From: Myxococcota bacterium
Lineage (GTDB): Bacteria > Myxococcota_A > UBA9160 > UBA4427
DNA: 64,000 bases
Reading direction: 5' to 3'
Assembly: GCA_041389495.1 (NCBI GenBank)
Contig: JAWKRT010000001.1
Span: 1,364,001 to 1,428,000, forward strand
A program made the position numbers and the translations under genes. Positions 7,419 through 15,344 of the stretch are shown here, piece by piece. Position 1 is the first letter of the stretch. Each line of letters starts with the position of its first letter. Below the pieces are notes generated by a model that worked only from the letters and a program-made list of their open reading frames with translations, ran no database searches and was not told the origin of the DNA.

Positions 7419-8839
7419 CGCGCTCCGCCCGTCTTCGGCTCGCGCGCGGCGAGGCCCGCCGCGGCGGCCAGCCTCGCCGTCGCCTGCTCGATGTGCCGCG
7501 CGAGCAGCGCGATGTCGGGGACGCGGTCGGCGTCGGCGATCAGGCCCCAGCAGAGCGTGCCGTCGTAGCTCAGCACGCCGATCGAGAGCCCGTGGTTCTC
7601 GAGCAGCGGCGGATGACCGTACACCGCGAGCTGGCGCGCCGACAGCAGGTAGAGCGGCTGGCCGGGTCCGCGCACGTTCGTCACCACGCAGTTGGTCGTC
7701 CGCGAGGCCGCGTTCTGCACGTCGAAGGGGAGCCAGTCCATCAGCTCGGTGAGCGCCTCGATCGCGTCGGCCTCGTGGCTGCCCTTGCGGTCGCGCGTCG
7801 CCGCGCGGATCGCCTCGACCTGCTTGCGCGGGTCCGACTCGCCGAGCGGCAGGCGCACGATCCACGACGACACGCGGTTGCCGAAGTCCCCGCGCTCGTC
7901 CGGACGGCGCACGTCGACCGGCGTCGACACGCGGAAGTCGAGCTTCGCGACGTCGACGCGCCGCTCGATCAGGAACCGCCGCATCGCGCCCGCGACGATG
8001 CCGAGCACGACGTCGTTGACCGAGCAGCCGAGCTCCTTGCGGATCGCGAGCAGCAGCTCGAGCGGCGTCTCGGTCGTCTCGAAGTGGCGGTGCGGGCCGA
8101 CGGGGCCGTTGATCGGCGTCTCCGAGGCCGGCGTCAGGAAGCCGTCGACGAGCCCGCGCACCGCGTCGAGCTGGGCGGCGAGGTCGTCGATCGGATGCTC
8201 GCTCTCGCGCGCGAAGTCGACGGCGCGCCGCAGCGCGCCGATCGGAGCCAGCAGGCGGCGCCGCGTCTCGTCGCGCGCGAGCTCGCGCGGCGTCGGGAGC
8301 GGTCGCGGCACGAAGCGCGCGGCCGGGCCCGGCGTCGCGACGGGCTCGAGCGACATGAGGCTCGTCATCAGGTCGGTGCCCGCGCCGCCGTCGATCAGGC
8401 AGTGGTGCTGCTTGCTGATGAGCGCGAAGCGATGGCCCTCGAGCCCCTCGATCACCCACGTCTCCCACAGCGGGCGGTTGCGGTCGAGCGGCTGCTCGAC
8501 GATGCGCGACGCCAGCCGCTCGAGCTGCTCGTGGGTTCCCGGGCGCGGGAGCGCCGTGTGGCGGACGTGGTAGTCGATCGAGAAGCTCGGATCGTCCACC
8601 CACACGGCGTGGTCCCGGCCCGGGATCCACATCAGGCGCTGTCGATAGGCGGGCATCACGTGCAGCTTCGAGGCGAAGTGCTGCACGATCGCCGGGAAGT
8701 CGATGCCGCCCTCCTCGGTCTCGAGCGGGCCGGCATCGAAGATCTGCAGCGCCGACGTGTGCATGGGGAGGTTCGGCTTCTCCCAGCGCAGGAACGCGTT
8801 GTCCAGCGTCGAGAGACGTTCGTACGCGTAGCGGGCCAT
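7415..8839 (-). CDS. wax ester synthase / diacylglycerol acyltransferase (WS/DGAT family)
   Basis: A 474-residue acyl-CoA-dependent O-acyltransferase. The catalytic motif HHxxxDG is present as HHCLIDG at residues 145-151. The N-terminus (LSTLDNAFLRWE) and the C-terminal NCVVTNVRGPGQPL segment are also family-typical. Such enzymes transfer an acyl group from acyl-CoA to a long-chain alcohol or diacylglycerol, giving wax esters or triacylglycerol for storage, usually at the cytoplasmic face of the membrane. Length is normal. The gene lies between two paralogous di-iron proteins and overlaps the downstream one by 4 bases. The substrate cannot be told from sequence; the di-iron neighbours suggest a modified acyl or alcohol partner. 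Confidence 0.92.
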   Translation of the reverse strand: MARYAYERLSTLDNAFLRWEKPNLPMHTSALQIFDAGPLETEEGGIDFPAIVQHFASKLHVMPAYRQRLMWIPGRDHAVWVDDPSFSIDYHVRHTALPRPGTHEQLERLASRIVEQPLDRNRPLWETWVIEGLEGHRFALISKQHHCLIDGGAGTDLMTSLMSLEPVATPGPAARFVPRPLPTPRELARDETRRRLLAPIGALRRAVDFARESEHPIDDLAAQLDAVRGLVDGFLTPASETPINGPVGPHRHFETTETPLELLLAIRKELGCSVNDVVLGIVAGAMRRFLIERRVDVAKLDFRVSTPVDVRRPDERGDFGNRVSSWIVRLPLGESDPRKQVEAIRAATRDRKGSHEADAIEALTELMDWLPFDVQNAASRTTNCVVTNVRGPGQPLYLLSARQLAVYGHPPLLENHGLSIGVLSYDGTLCWGLIADADRVPDIALLARHIEQATARLAAAAGLAAREPKTGGAR

Positions 8840-8875
8840 GGCCGATCCTCCCCGGTCTCGCGTCGCGCGCGCCGG

Positions 8876-9763
8876 CTACGGCCGGCGCGGCGTGCGGTAG
8901 TCGATGCCGATGCGCGCGAGCCGCTCGCGGAAGGCACCGAGGATCGTGTTCGCCAGCGCCGCCTCGAGCTCCTCCGGGTCGGCGGTCGCGAGGTTCACGC
9001 CCTGCCACTGCGGCTCCGGGCCCTCGCTCGGCCCGCGCGCGGCGCGCGCCGCCTCCTGCGCGGCCTTCGTGTCGGGCGCGCGCATCTGGTCGGCGAACGT
9101 CGCGAGCATGTAGTACGACATCTCCTCCTGCATCTTCTCGATCTCTTCCTTGCGCTCGGGATGCTGTCGCACGAGGCCGCCGATCGCGTTCTCGCCGAAG
9201 CCGACGTGGCGCCGCTCGTCCGCGATCGTGCCGGCGAGCGTGTGCGCGAACTTCGGGTTCAGCTGGCCGTTCGCCTGCGCGAGCATCTCGAACACGGCGA
9301 ACGCCATGCCCTCGAGGATGACGTTCTGCCCGACGACGCCCGCGACGAAGTTGCCCGACGTCACCTTGTCGAGGAGCACCTCGGCGAAGCGGATCAGGTT
9401 CGGGTTGCCGTAGGCCTTGAGCGTGTCCTCGAGCTCGGACTTCTTCACGCCCAGGTCGTACATGCGTTGCGTGAAGATCTCGACGTGGCGGGCCTCGTCG
9501 AGCGTCTGCGTCGCGAGGAAGCGCTTGTGCGCCTCGTCGGGCGCCGCGTTGATCAGGCCGGAGGACGCGGCGAGCGCGCAGCGCTCGCCGAGCACGAGCT
9601 GCGTCGTGAGACGCACCGCCTGCTCGCGCAGCAGCGGGTCGCTCATCACCACGTCGGGCTCGGACTCGCCCGGCGCGTGGCCGTACTCGGTGTCCTCGAG
9701 ATAGCCCTGCGGGCAGGACTCGAGCCAGTACTGGATGGAGTACGCGTTCAGGAAGTCGGCCAT
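8876..9763 (-). CDS. ferritin-like di-iron protein 1
   Basis: A 295-residue di-iron helical-bundle protein. The ligand set is complete: Glu60 (LGER), Glu90 and His93 (DEARH), Glu151 (ILEG), Glu183 and His186 (DERRH). It resembles ferritin-like proteins of the R2/R2lox type. It is a paralogue of the 6618-7418 product but has a longer C-terminal extension of about 70 residues. It is 20 bases downstream of the hemerythrin-like gene and 36 bases upstream of the WS/DGAT gene, all on the minus strand. A lipid or acyl-CoA oxygenase or desaturase role is inferred from the acyltransferase context; I cannot name the reaction. Confidence 0.8.
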   Translation of the reverse strand: MADFLNAYSIQYWLESCPQGYLEDTEYGHAPGESEPDVVMSDPLLREQAVRLTTQLVLGERCALAASSGLINAAPDEAHKRFLATQTLDEARHVEIFTQRMYDLGVKKSELEDTLKAYGNPNLIRFAEVLLDKVTSGNFVAGVVGQNVILEGMAFAVFEMLAQANGQLNPKFAHTLAGTIADERRHVGFGENAIGGLVRQHPERKEEIEKMQEEMSYYMLATFADQMRAPDTKAAQEAARAARGPSEGPEPQWQGVNLATADPEELEAALANTILGAFRERLARIGIDYRTPRRP

Positions 9764-9782
9764 CGTCGTTTCTCCTCGTCGG

Positions 9783-10331
9783 TCATTGGGCAGCCGCCGG
9801 CGGCTTGTTCGCCGGGGTCGCCGCGGGCGCGTCGTTCAGCGAAGTGTTGGCGTGCGAGATCAGCTCCTCCTCGCGCGCCTCGTGGTCGGCGAGCAGCTCG
9901 GCGAACTCGTCGAGGCGTTCGCGCGACGTCTCGCGCTCGCCCGACGACAGCAGCATGCGGATGACGACCGCGCGGTCGCGCAGCGCATCGTGCTCGTCGC
10001 AGAGCGTCGCGAGCTTGCTCGTGAGATCGGGGCGGAGGCCGTGCAGCGCCGGGAAGTAGAGGCGGTCCTCGAGCGAGAGGTGCGCCTCGAGCGCGTCCGC
10101 GAACCGGACGAACGCCTCGCGCGCGCAGTGCACGGCGTCGCGGTAGAGGGAGCTCAGGACGGCGCCGAAGAGCGCGTTCAGCTGGTCGTGCTGACGCGAG
10201 ATCCGAAGCTCCTCGTACCGCATGCGGTGGCGGGCGCCGACGTCGCGGCCGGGCACTCCGCCGACGGACGGCTCGCGGGCGGACGCACTCTCGGCACCGG
10301 TCGGGCGCGCGGGCTGTCCGTCGAGCTTCAT
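9783..10331 (-). CDS. hemerythrin HHE-domain protein
   Basis: A 182-residue four-helix protein with the non-haem di-iron ligand pattern of hemerythrin HHE domains: His48, His84 with Glu88 (HLSLED), His114 (DEHD) and His150 with a Glu at 154-155 (HEAREEE). Such proteins bind or sense O2 or NO, or serve in iron handling. The N-terminal 35 residues are low-complexity; an internal ATG at residue 37 (MRYEELRIS) is an alternative start. The C-terminal tail is Ala/Pro-rich. It is the first gene of the minus-strand di-iron/acyltransferase cluster and diverges from the universal stress protein gene across 295 bases. Confidence 0.83.
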   Translation of the reverse strand: MKLDGQPARPTGAESASAREPSVGGVPGRDVGARHRMRYEELRISRQHDQLNALFGAVLSSLYRDAVHCAREAFVRFADALEAHLSLEDRLYFPALHGLRPDLTSKLATLCDEHDALRDRAVVIRMLLSSGERETSRERLDEFAELLADHEAREEELISHANTSLNDAPAATPANKPPAAAQ

Positions 10332-10471
10332 GGCCGTCTCCTCGAGCGCGCCGTCCTCGCCGCCATCCGCAGCCCGCGTGCTCGGCGCTCTCGTTCCCGG
10401 GCGAGTGCAAGGTTGGTGCCGCGCGTGTCGCGAGGGAGAGCGGCGTCGCGCCGGCTGCAGCGAGACGCTGC

Positions 10472-10549
10472 GTCGCGAAGCCGCGGCCGCGCGCGGGGCG
10501 CGGGGTCACAAGCTGCGCATTCGCGACGCCGCGCGGCAGGCTTCGCGAC
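10472..10549. repeat. inverted repeat in divergent intergenic region
   Basis: Two perfectly complementary 11-base arms (10472-10482 and 10539-10549, GTCGCGAAGCC and its complement) lie 56 bases apart between the hemerythrin-like gene and the universal stress protein gene. They could form a hairpin in either transcript or a pair of protein-binding half sites. In such GC-rich DNA arms of this length are not strong evidence alone. The rest of the 295-base gap shows no gene and no promoter that I can defend. Confidence 0.3.
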
Positions 10550-10626
10550 GCGCTGCGCCATCGCGGCGGCGGCCGATGCGATCGCGGCCCGAGCGGGGCA
10601 CGATCCGCGGCCGGGAGGACGGCGCG

Positions 10627-11517
10627 ATGCTGGGACCGGGAGAGCTGCGGGACGTGGTGGTGGCGATCGAGCTCGCCCCCGGTGCGGACGGCGCCGACCC
10701 CGCGCCGACCGCGGGCAGCCGTCTCGCGCTGACTGCCGCCGGCCGGCTCGCGGGGGTGGCCGGTGCCCGCGTGCGCGTCGTGCACGTCGCGCGCGGCGAC
10801 GCGCTCGCGCTCGAGGTCTGCGAGCGCGCGCTCGGCGTCGCTGCGGCCGCGCTCGCCGCGGACGGGCTCGAGGCGTCGACCGATCTCGCGATCGGGAGCG
10901 CGCGCGAGCGCCTGGCCGCGCTCGTCGGCGATGCCGACCTGCTCGTGCTCGGCCGCAACGATCACCGCTCGCACGCGCCGGGCGCGCTGCGTCGCGTGGG
11001 CAGCGTCGCGAACGCCGCGCTGCGCGACGCGCGCCCGCACGTGTGGCTGGCATCGGCCGAGGCCGACCACTGGCCGCCGCGCCACCTCGTCGCCGCGCTC
11101 GACGACGACGACGATCACGTGCTCGACGCCGCGCTCTCGCTGGCCGCGCGCTGGCGCGCGGGGCTCGCGGTCGTCCGCGTGCTGACGCGGACGCCGTCGC
11201 TGCAGCTCGCCGGCGAGCTCGACGCGCACCGGAACGAGCGGCGCGCGGCGCTGCGCGCGCAGGTCGCGGCGGCGGCGGCGCGGGTGGCTCCGGGGCTCGA
11301 CGCGGAGGCGATCGACGTGCGCGCGGGCTACGACACGCCCGAGCACGGCATCGCGGCGGTCGCCGAGCAGACGGTCGCCGACGTCTGCGTGCTCGGCGTG
11401 ACGCCGCGGCGCGGCCTCGCGCGCTGGGTCGTCGGGACGACCGCCGAGCGGATGCTCGACGACGTGCGCGGGGCGATCCTCGTGGTGCGCGAGCCGGTGC
11501 GCGCCGCGGGCGCGTGA
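10627..11517 (+). CDS. tandem-domain universal stress protein
   Basis: A 296-residue protein made of two UspA-type domains in tandem (about residues 8-145 and 150-290). Family signs are VVVAIEL at the first strand, DLLVLGRND near the end of domain 1, LVAALDDDDDHVLDAAL at the start of domain 2, and VCVLGV plus RMLDDVRGAILVVRE at its end; the last resembles the usual G-x9-G(S/T) nucleotide-binding end but is degenerate. USPs bind ATP or act as stress regulators in the cytoplasm. The ATG start is preceded by GGGAGGA. The gene is monocistronic, with a hairpin straight after the stop. Confidence 0.83.
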   Translation: MLGPGELRDVVVAIELAPGADGADPAPTAGSRLALTAAGRLAGVAGARVRVVHVARGDALALEVCERALGVAAAALAADGLEASTDLAIGSARERLAALVGDADLLVLGRNDHRSHAPGALRRVGSVANAALRDARPHVWLASAEADHWPPRHLVAALDDDDDHVLDAALSLAARWRAGLAVVRVLTRTPSLQLAGELDAHRNERRAALRAQVAAAAARVAPGLDAEAIDVRAGYDTPEHGIAAVAEQTVADVCVLGVTPRRGLARWVVGTTAERMLDDVRGAILVVREPVRAAGA

Positions 11518-11525
11518 AGGGCTCG

Positions 11526-11557
11526 CCGTCGCGCGCGCGGTGGGCGCGCGGCGACGG
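11526..11557 (+). terminator. hairpin after the universal stress protein gene
   Basis: The stretch 11526-11557 folds into a GC-rich stem: CCGTCGC (11526-11532) pairs with GCGACGG (11551-11557), and after a one-base bulge 11534-11539 pairs with 11545-11550 around a 5-base loop. It lies 9 bases past the stop. No T-run follows, so termination would rely on the stem or on Rho. Confidence 0.45.
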
Positions 11558-11631
11558 CCGTTCCTCGCGCGGCCCCGGCCGCGCGGAAGCCGCGGCGCGA
11601 GCGCGCCGCGCGAAGCCAGGGGAGGACGGGC

Positions 11632-12030
11632 ATGGGATTCGCGATCCGGATGGCGATCACGGCGTTCGGGCTGTGGCTCGCCGCGCGCTGGGTTCCCGGC
11701 ATCGAGATCGCGAGCGGCGCGACGCTGCTCTTCGCCGCGCTCTGGCTCGGCGTCGTCAACGCCGTCGTGCGGCCGGTCGTCGTCTTCCTGACGCTGCCGC
11801 TCACGATCCTCACGCTCGGGCTGTTCGTGTTCGCGATCAACGCGGCGATGCTCGGGCTCGTCGCGTGGCTGCTCGACGGCTTCCGCATCGCGAGCTTCGG
11901 CGCCGCGCTGCTCGGCTCGCTGATCGTCGCGATCACGGGCTGGATCGGCTCGGGCTTCGTCGGGCCGAAGGGCCGCTACGAGGTGATGATCGTGCGCGCG
12001 CGGCGCGACGGGGACGAGGACGCTCGGTGA
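11632..12030 (+). CDS. four-helix membrane protein of the phage holin-like / YvlD family
   Basis: A 132-residue integral membrane protein with four predicted helices. The central signature NAVVRPVVVFLTLPLTIL is typical of the bacterial YvlD / 'mycobacterial 4-TMS phage holin' family, whose function is not established; despite the name these are chromosomal membrane proteins. The C-terminal tail is charged (RARRDGDEDAR). The ATG has GGGGAGGA upstream at a good distance. The stop overlaps the next GTG (GTGA), so it forms a two-gene operon with the PGPGW protein. Confidence 0.83.
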   Translation: MGFAIRMAITAFGLWLAARWVPGIEIASGATLLFAALWLGVVNAVVRPVVVFLTLPLTILTLGLFVFAINAAMLGLVAWLLDGFRIASFGAALLGSLIVAITGWIGSGFVGPKGRYEVMIVRARRDGDEDAR

Positions 12031-12334
12031 GCGAGCGGCCGTCGCCGCACGGCGACGACGACGCGCCGATCTGGACGAGCCCGTACCGGCTGCTGCGCCG
12101 GCTCGTCGTCGCCGTGCTCGGCCTCTCGGTGCTCGCCGTCGGACTCGCGCTGCTCGTGCTGCCCGGCCCCGCGTTCGTCGTGATCCCGCTCGGCCTGGGC
12201 ATCCTGGCGATCGAGTTCGAGTGGGCGCGGCGCTGGCTGCGCCGGACGAAGGCGCAGTACGCGGAGCTCGCCGCGTGGGCCGCGGGGTCGGGCGCGTCGG
12301 ACGACGCGCGCGGCGCGGCCGACGGCGCCGGCGC

Positions 12335-13132
<798 letters not shown>

Positions 13133-13146
13133 GGAGCCGGCTGCGC

Positions 13147-15054
13147 TCAGTCGTCGTCGCGCGACAGGTAGGTGTACTCGGTGAGTCCCTGCTCGTAGCG
13201 CTTGCGCAGGCGCGCGGAGTCCTCGAGGCCGATGTCGCCGTCGCGCAGCGCGCGTTCGATGGTGCGCCGCACCTTCTCGATCAGCGCGTGGCGGTCGTAC
13301 TGCACGTAGTGCAGCACCTCGCTCACCTCGTCGCCCTCGACCTCGTGCTCGATCGCGTAGCGACCGTCGTCCTCGACGCGCACGTGCACGGCGTCGGTGT
13401 CGCCGAACAGGTTGTGCAGGTCGCCCAGGATCTCCTGGTAGGCGCCGACGAGGAACACGCCGACGTAGTACGGCTCGCCGTTCCAGCCGTGCAGCGGGAG
13501 CTGCGCGCGCACGCCGTCGTTCCCGATGAAGCGGTCGATCTTGCCGTCGCTGTCGCAGGTGAGGTCGGCGAAGACGCCGCGCCGGTTCGGCTCCTCGTCG
13601 AGGCGGTGGATCGGCATCACCGGGAAGAGCTGGTCGACGGCCCAGTGGTCGGGCGCGGACTGGAAGACGGAGAAGTTCCCGTAGTAGGTGTCGGCGAGCT
13701 CGCGCTCGAGGCTGTCGAGCTCCTCCGACGGCTCCTCGAGGCCGCGCGCGACCGCGAGGATGCGCTCGCAGCACTGGAAGTAGAGACGCTCGGCGCGCGC
13801 GCGCGCGGTGAGGTCGAGGTAGCCGAGCGAGAACAGCGAGGCCGCCTGGTCGCGCAGCTCCTGCGCATCGTGATAGGCCTCGTAGACGTTGTCCTCGTCG
13901 ATCGCGCCGTCGCGCACCTCGGCGAGGTCGACGAGCACCTTCTCGTCGTTCTCGTCGACCGGCCCCTCGAGGCCGCTCTTCGTCATCTCGTGCACGCCGA
14001 GCACGTCGAACACCAGGACCGAGTGGTGCGCCACCATCGCGCGGCCCGATTCCGTGATGATGTCCGGATGCGGCTGTCCGGCCTCCTCGCACGCGTCCTG
14101 GATGGTCGCGACGACGTCGTTCGCGTACTCCTGGATCGAGTAGTTCATCGACGACAGGTCGTCGCTCTGCGAGCCGTCGTAGTCGACGCCGAGGCCGCCG
14201 CCGACGTCGATCGTCGTGAGCCCGGCGCCGATCTCGCGCAGGCCGACGTAGATGCGGCTGATCTCGCGCACCGCCTCCTTGTGCGCCCGGATGGCCGTGA
14301 TCTGCGATCCGATGTGGCAGTGCAGGAGCTCGAGGCAGTCGAGCATGTCCTCGCCGCGCAGGCGCTCGACGGCCGCGACGAGCTCGGCCGGCGAGAGCCC
14401 GAACTTGCTGCGGCTGCCCGTGCTCTCGATCCACTTGCCGGCGCCGCGCGTCCACATCTTGGCGCGCACGCCGATGTGCGGGCGGATGCCCAGCTCCTTG
14501 GACGTCTTGATCAGCAGCTCGAGCTCGCGGAAGCGGTCGATCACGATGATCGGGCGCCGGCCGAGGCGCTGGGCGAGCAGCGCGGTCTCGAGATAGGCGC
14601 GGTCCTTGTAGCCGTTGCAGACGATGGTCGCGCCCGGCGTCTCGAGCACGGCGAGTGCGACGAGCAGCTCGGGCTTGCTGCCCGCCTCGAGGCCGACGCC
14701 GAACGCGGCGCCGTGCTCGACGATCTCCTCGACCACGTGGCGCTGCTGGTTCACCTTGATCGGGTAGACGCCGCGCCAGCGCCCCTTGTACTCGTACTCG
14801 TCGATCGCGTACTGGAACGCGCCGCCGATGCTCGCGATGCGGCTCGCGAGGATGTCGGAGAAGCGGATCAATAGCGGCGTCCGAAGCCCGCGTCGCTGCA
14901 GGTCGCCGACGAGCGAGAGCAGGTCGATCCCCGGCCCGTCGCCCCCGCGCGGCTTCACGACGACGTGCCCCGCGTCGTTCACGCCGAAGTACTCGTCGCC
15001 CCAGTAGCTCAACCCGTAGAGCTCGCGGCTCTCCTGGACGGTCCAGCTGGCCAT
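13147..15054 (-). CDS. speA: biosynthetic arginine decarboxylase
   Basis: A 635-residue PLP-dependent enzyme that converts arginine to agmatine, the first step of the arginine route to putrescine. The fold-type III barrel carries the PLP lysine in YPIKVNQ, followed by GLEAGSKPELLVAL; later landmarks are LELLHCHIGSQ, DVGGGLGVDYDGS and LYFQCCERI. Length and motif order match SpeA rather than ornithine or diaminopimelate decarboxylases. The start MASWTVQESRELYG was chosen because upstream residues are low-complexity and the family begins here. It is divergent from the regulator gene across 290 bases. Confidence 0.95.
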   Translation of the reverse strand: MASWTVQESRELYGLSYWGDEYFGVNDAGHVVVKPRGGDGPGIDLLSLVGDLQRRGLRTPLLIRFSDILASRIASIGGAFQYAIDEYEYKGRWRGVYPIKVNQQRHVVEEIVEHGAAFGVGLEAGSKPELLVALAVLETPGATIVCNGYKDRAYLETALLAQRLGRRPIIVIDRFRELELLIKTSKELGIRPHIGVRAKMWTRGAGKWIESTGSRSKFGLSPAELVAAVERLRGEDMLDCLELLHCHIGSQITAIRAHKEAVREISRIYVGLREIGAGLTTIDVGGGLGVDYDGSQSDDLSSMNYSIQEYANDVVATIQDACEEAGQPHPDIITESGRAMVAHHSVLVFDVLGVHEMTKSGLEGPVDENDEKVLVDLAEVRDGAIDEDNVYEAYHDAQELRDQAASLFSLGYLDLTARARAERLYFQCCERILAVARGLEEPSEELDSLERELADTYYGNFSVFQSAPDHWAVDQLFPVMPIHRLDEEPNRRGVFADLTCDSDGKIDRFIGNDGVRAQLPLHGWNGEPYYVGVFLVGAYQEILGDLHNLFGDTDAVHVRVEDDGRYAIEHEVEGDEVSEVLHYVQYDRHALIEKVRRTIERALRDGDIGLEDSARLRKRYEQGLTEYTYLSRDDD

Positions 15055-15143
15055 CGGGAACCTCGTCGTCGCGTGCGCCCGGTGCGGCCGACGACGCGCG
15101 CGTCGGGCGGGAGAGGGCGGAGAGCGGAGAGGGTGGGGGTTGT

Positions 15144-15157
15144 GCACGGCACCGTGC
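15144..15157. promoter_or_regulatory. short palindrome between speA and the regulator
   Basis: GCACGGCACCGTGC is a 6-base inverted repeat with a 2-base centre, overlapping a second dyad GGCACCGTGCC. It sits 90 bases upstream of the speA start and about 190 bases upstream of the divergent regulator start. It could be an operator. No clear -35/-10 pair was found, so confidence is low. Confidence 0.3.
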
Positions 15158-15344
15158 CGACGCGGCCATTGCATAGCTCGCACGTACGCGAGGAGAAAGC
15201 CTCGCGCCGGCGGGACGAGGACGCTCCCGAGCCGACCGGCCGGCGGCGGCCACGCGCGAGCCGCTGCGGAGGAGCGGCCTCGTCCGTCGGTTGCGCTCGG
15301 CGCGCGGCGATCCGGGTAGGATCGCGCGACCGGTCGAGGCCGAT

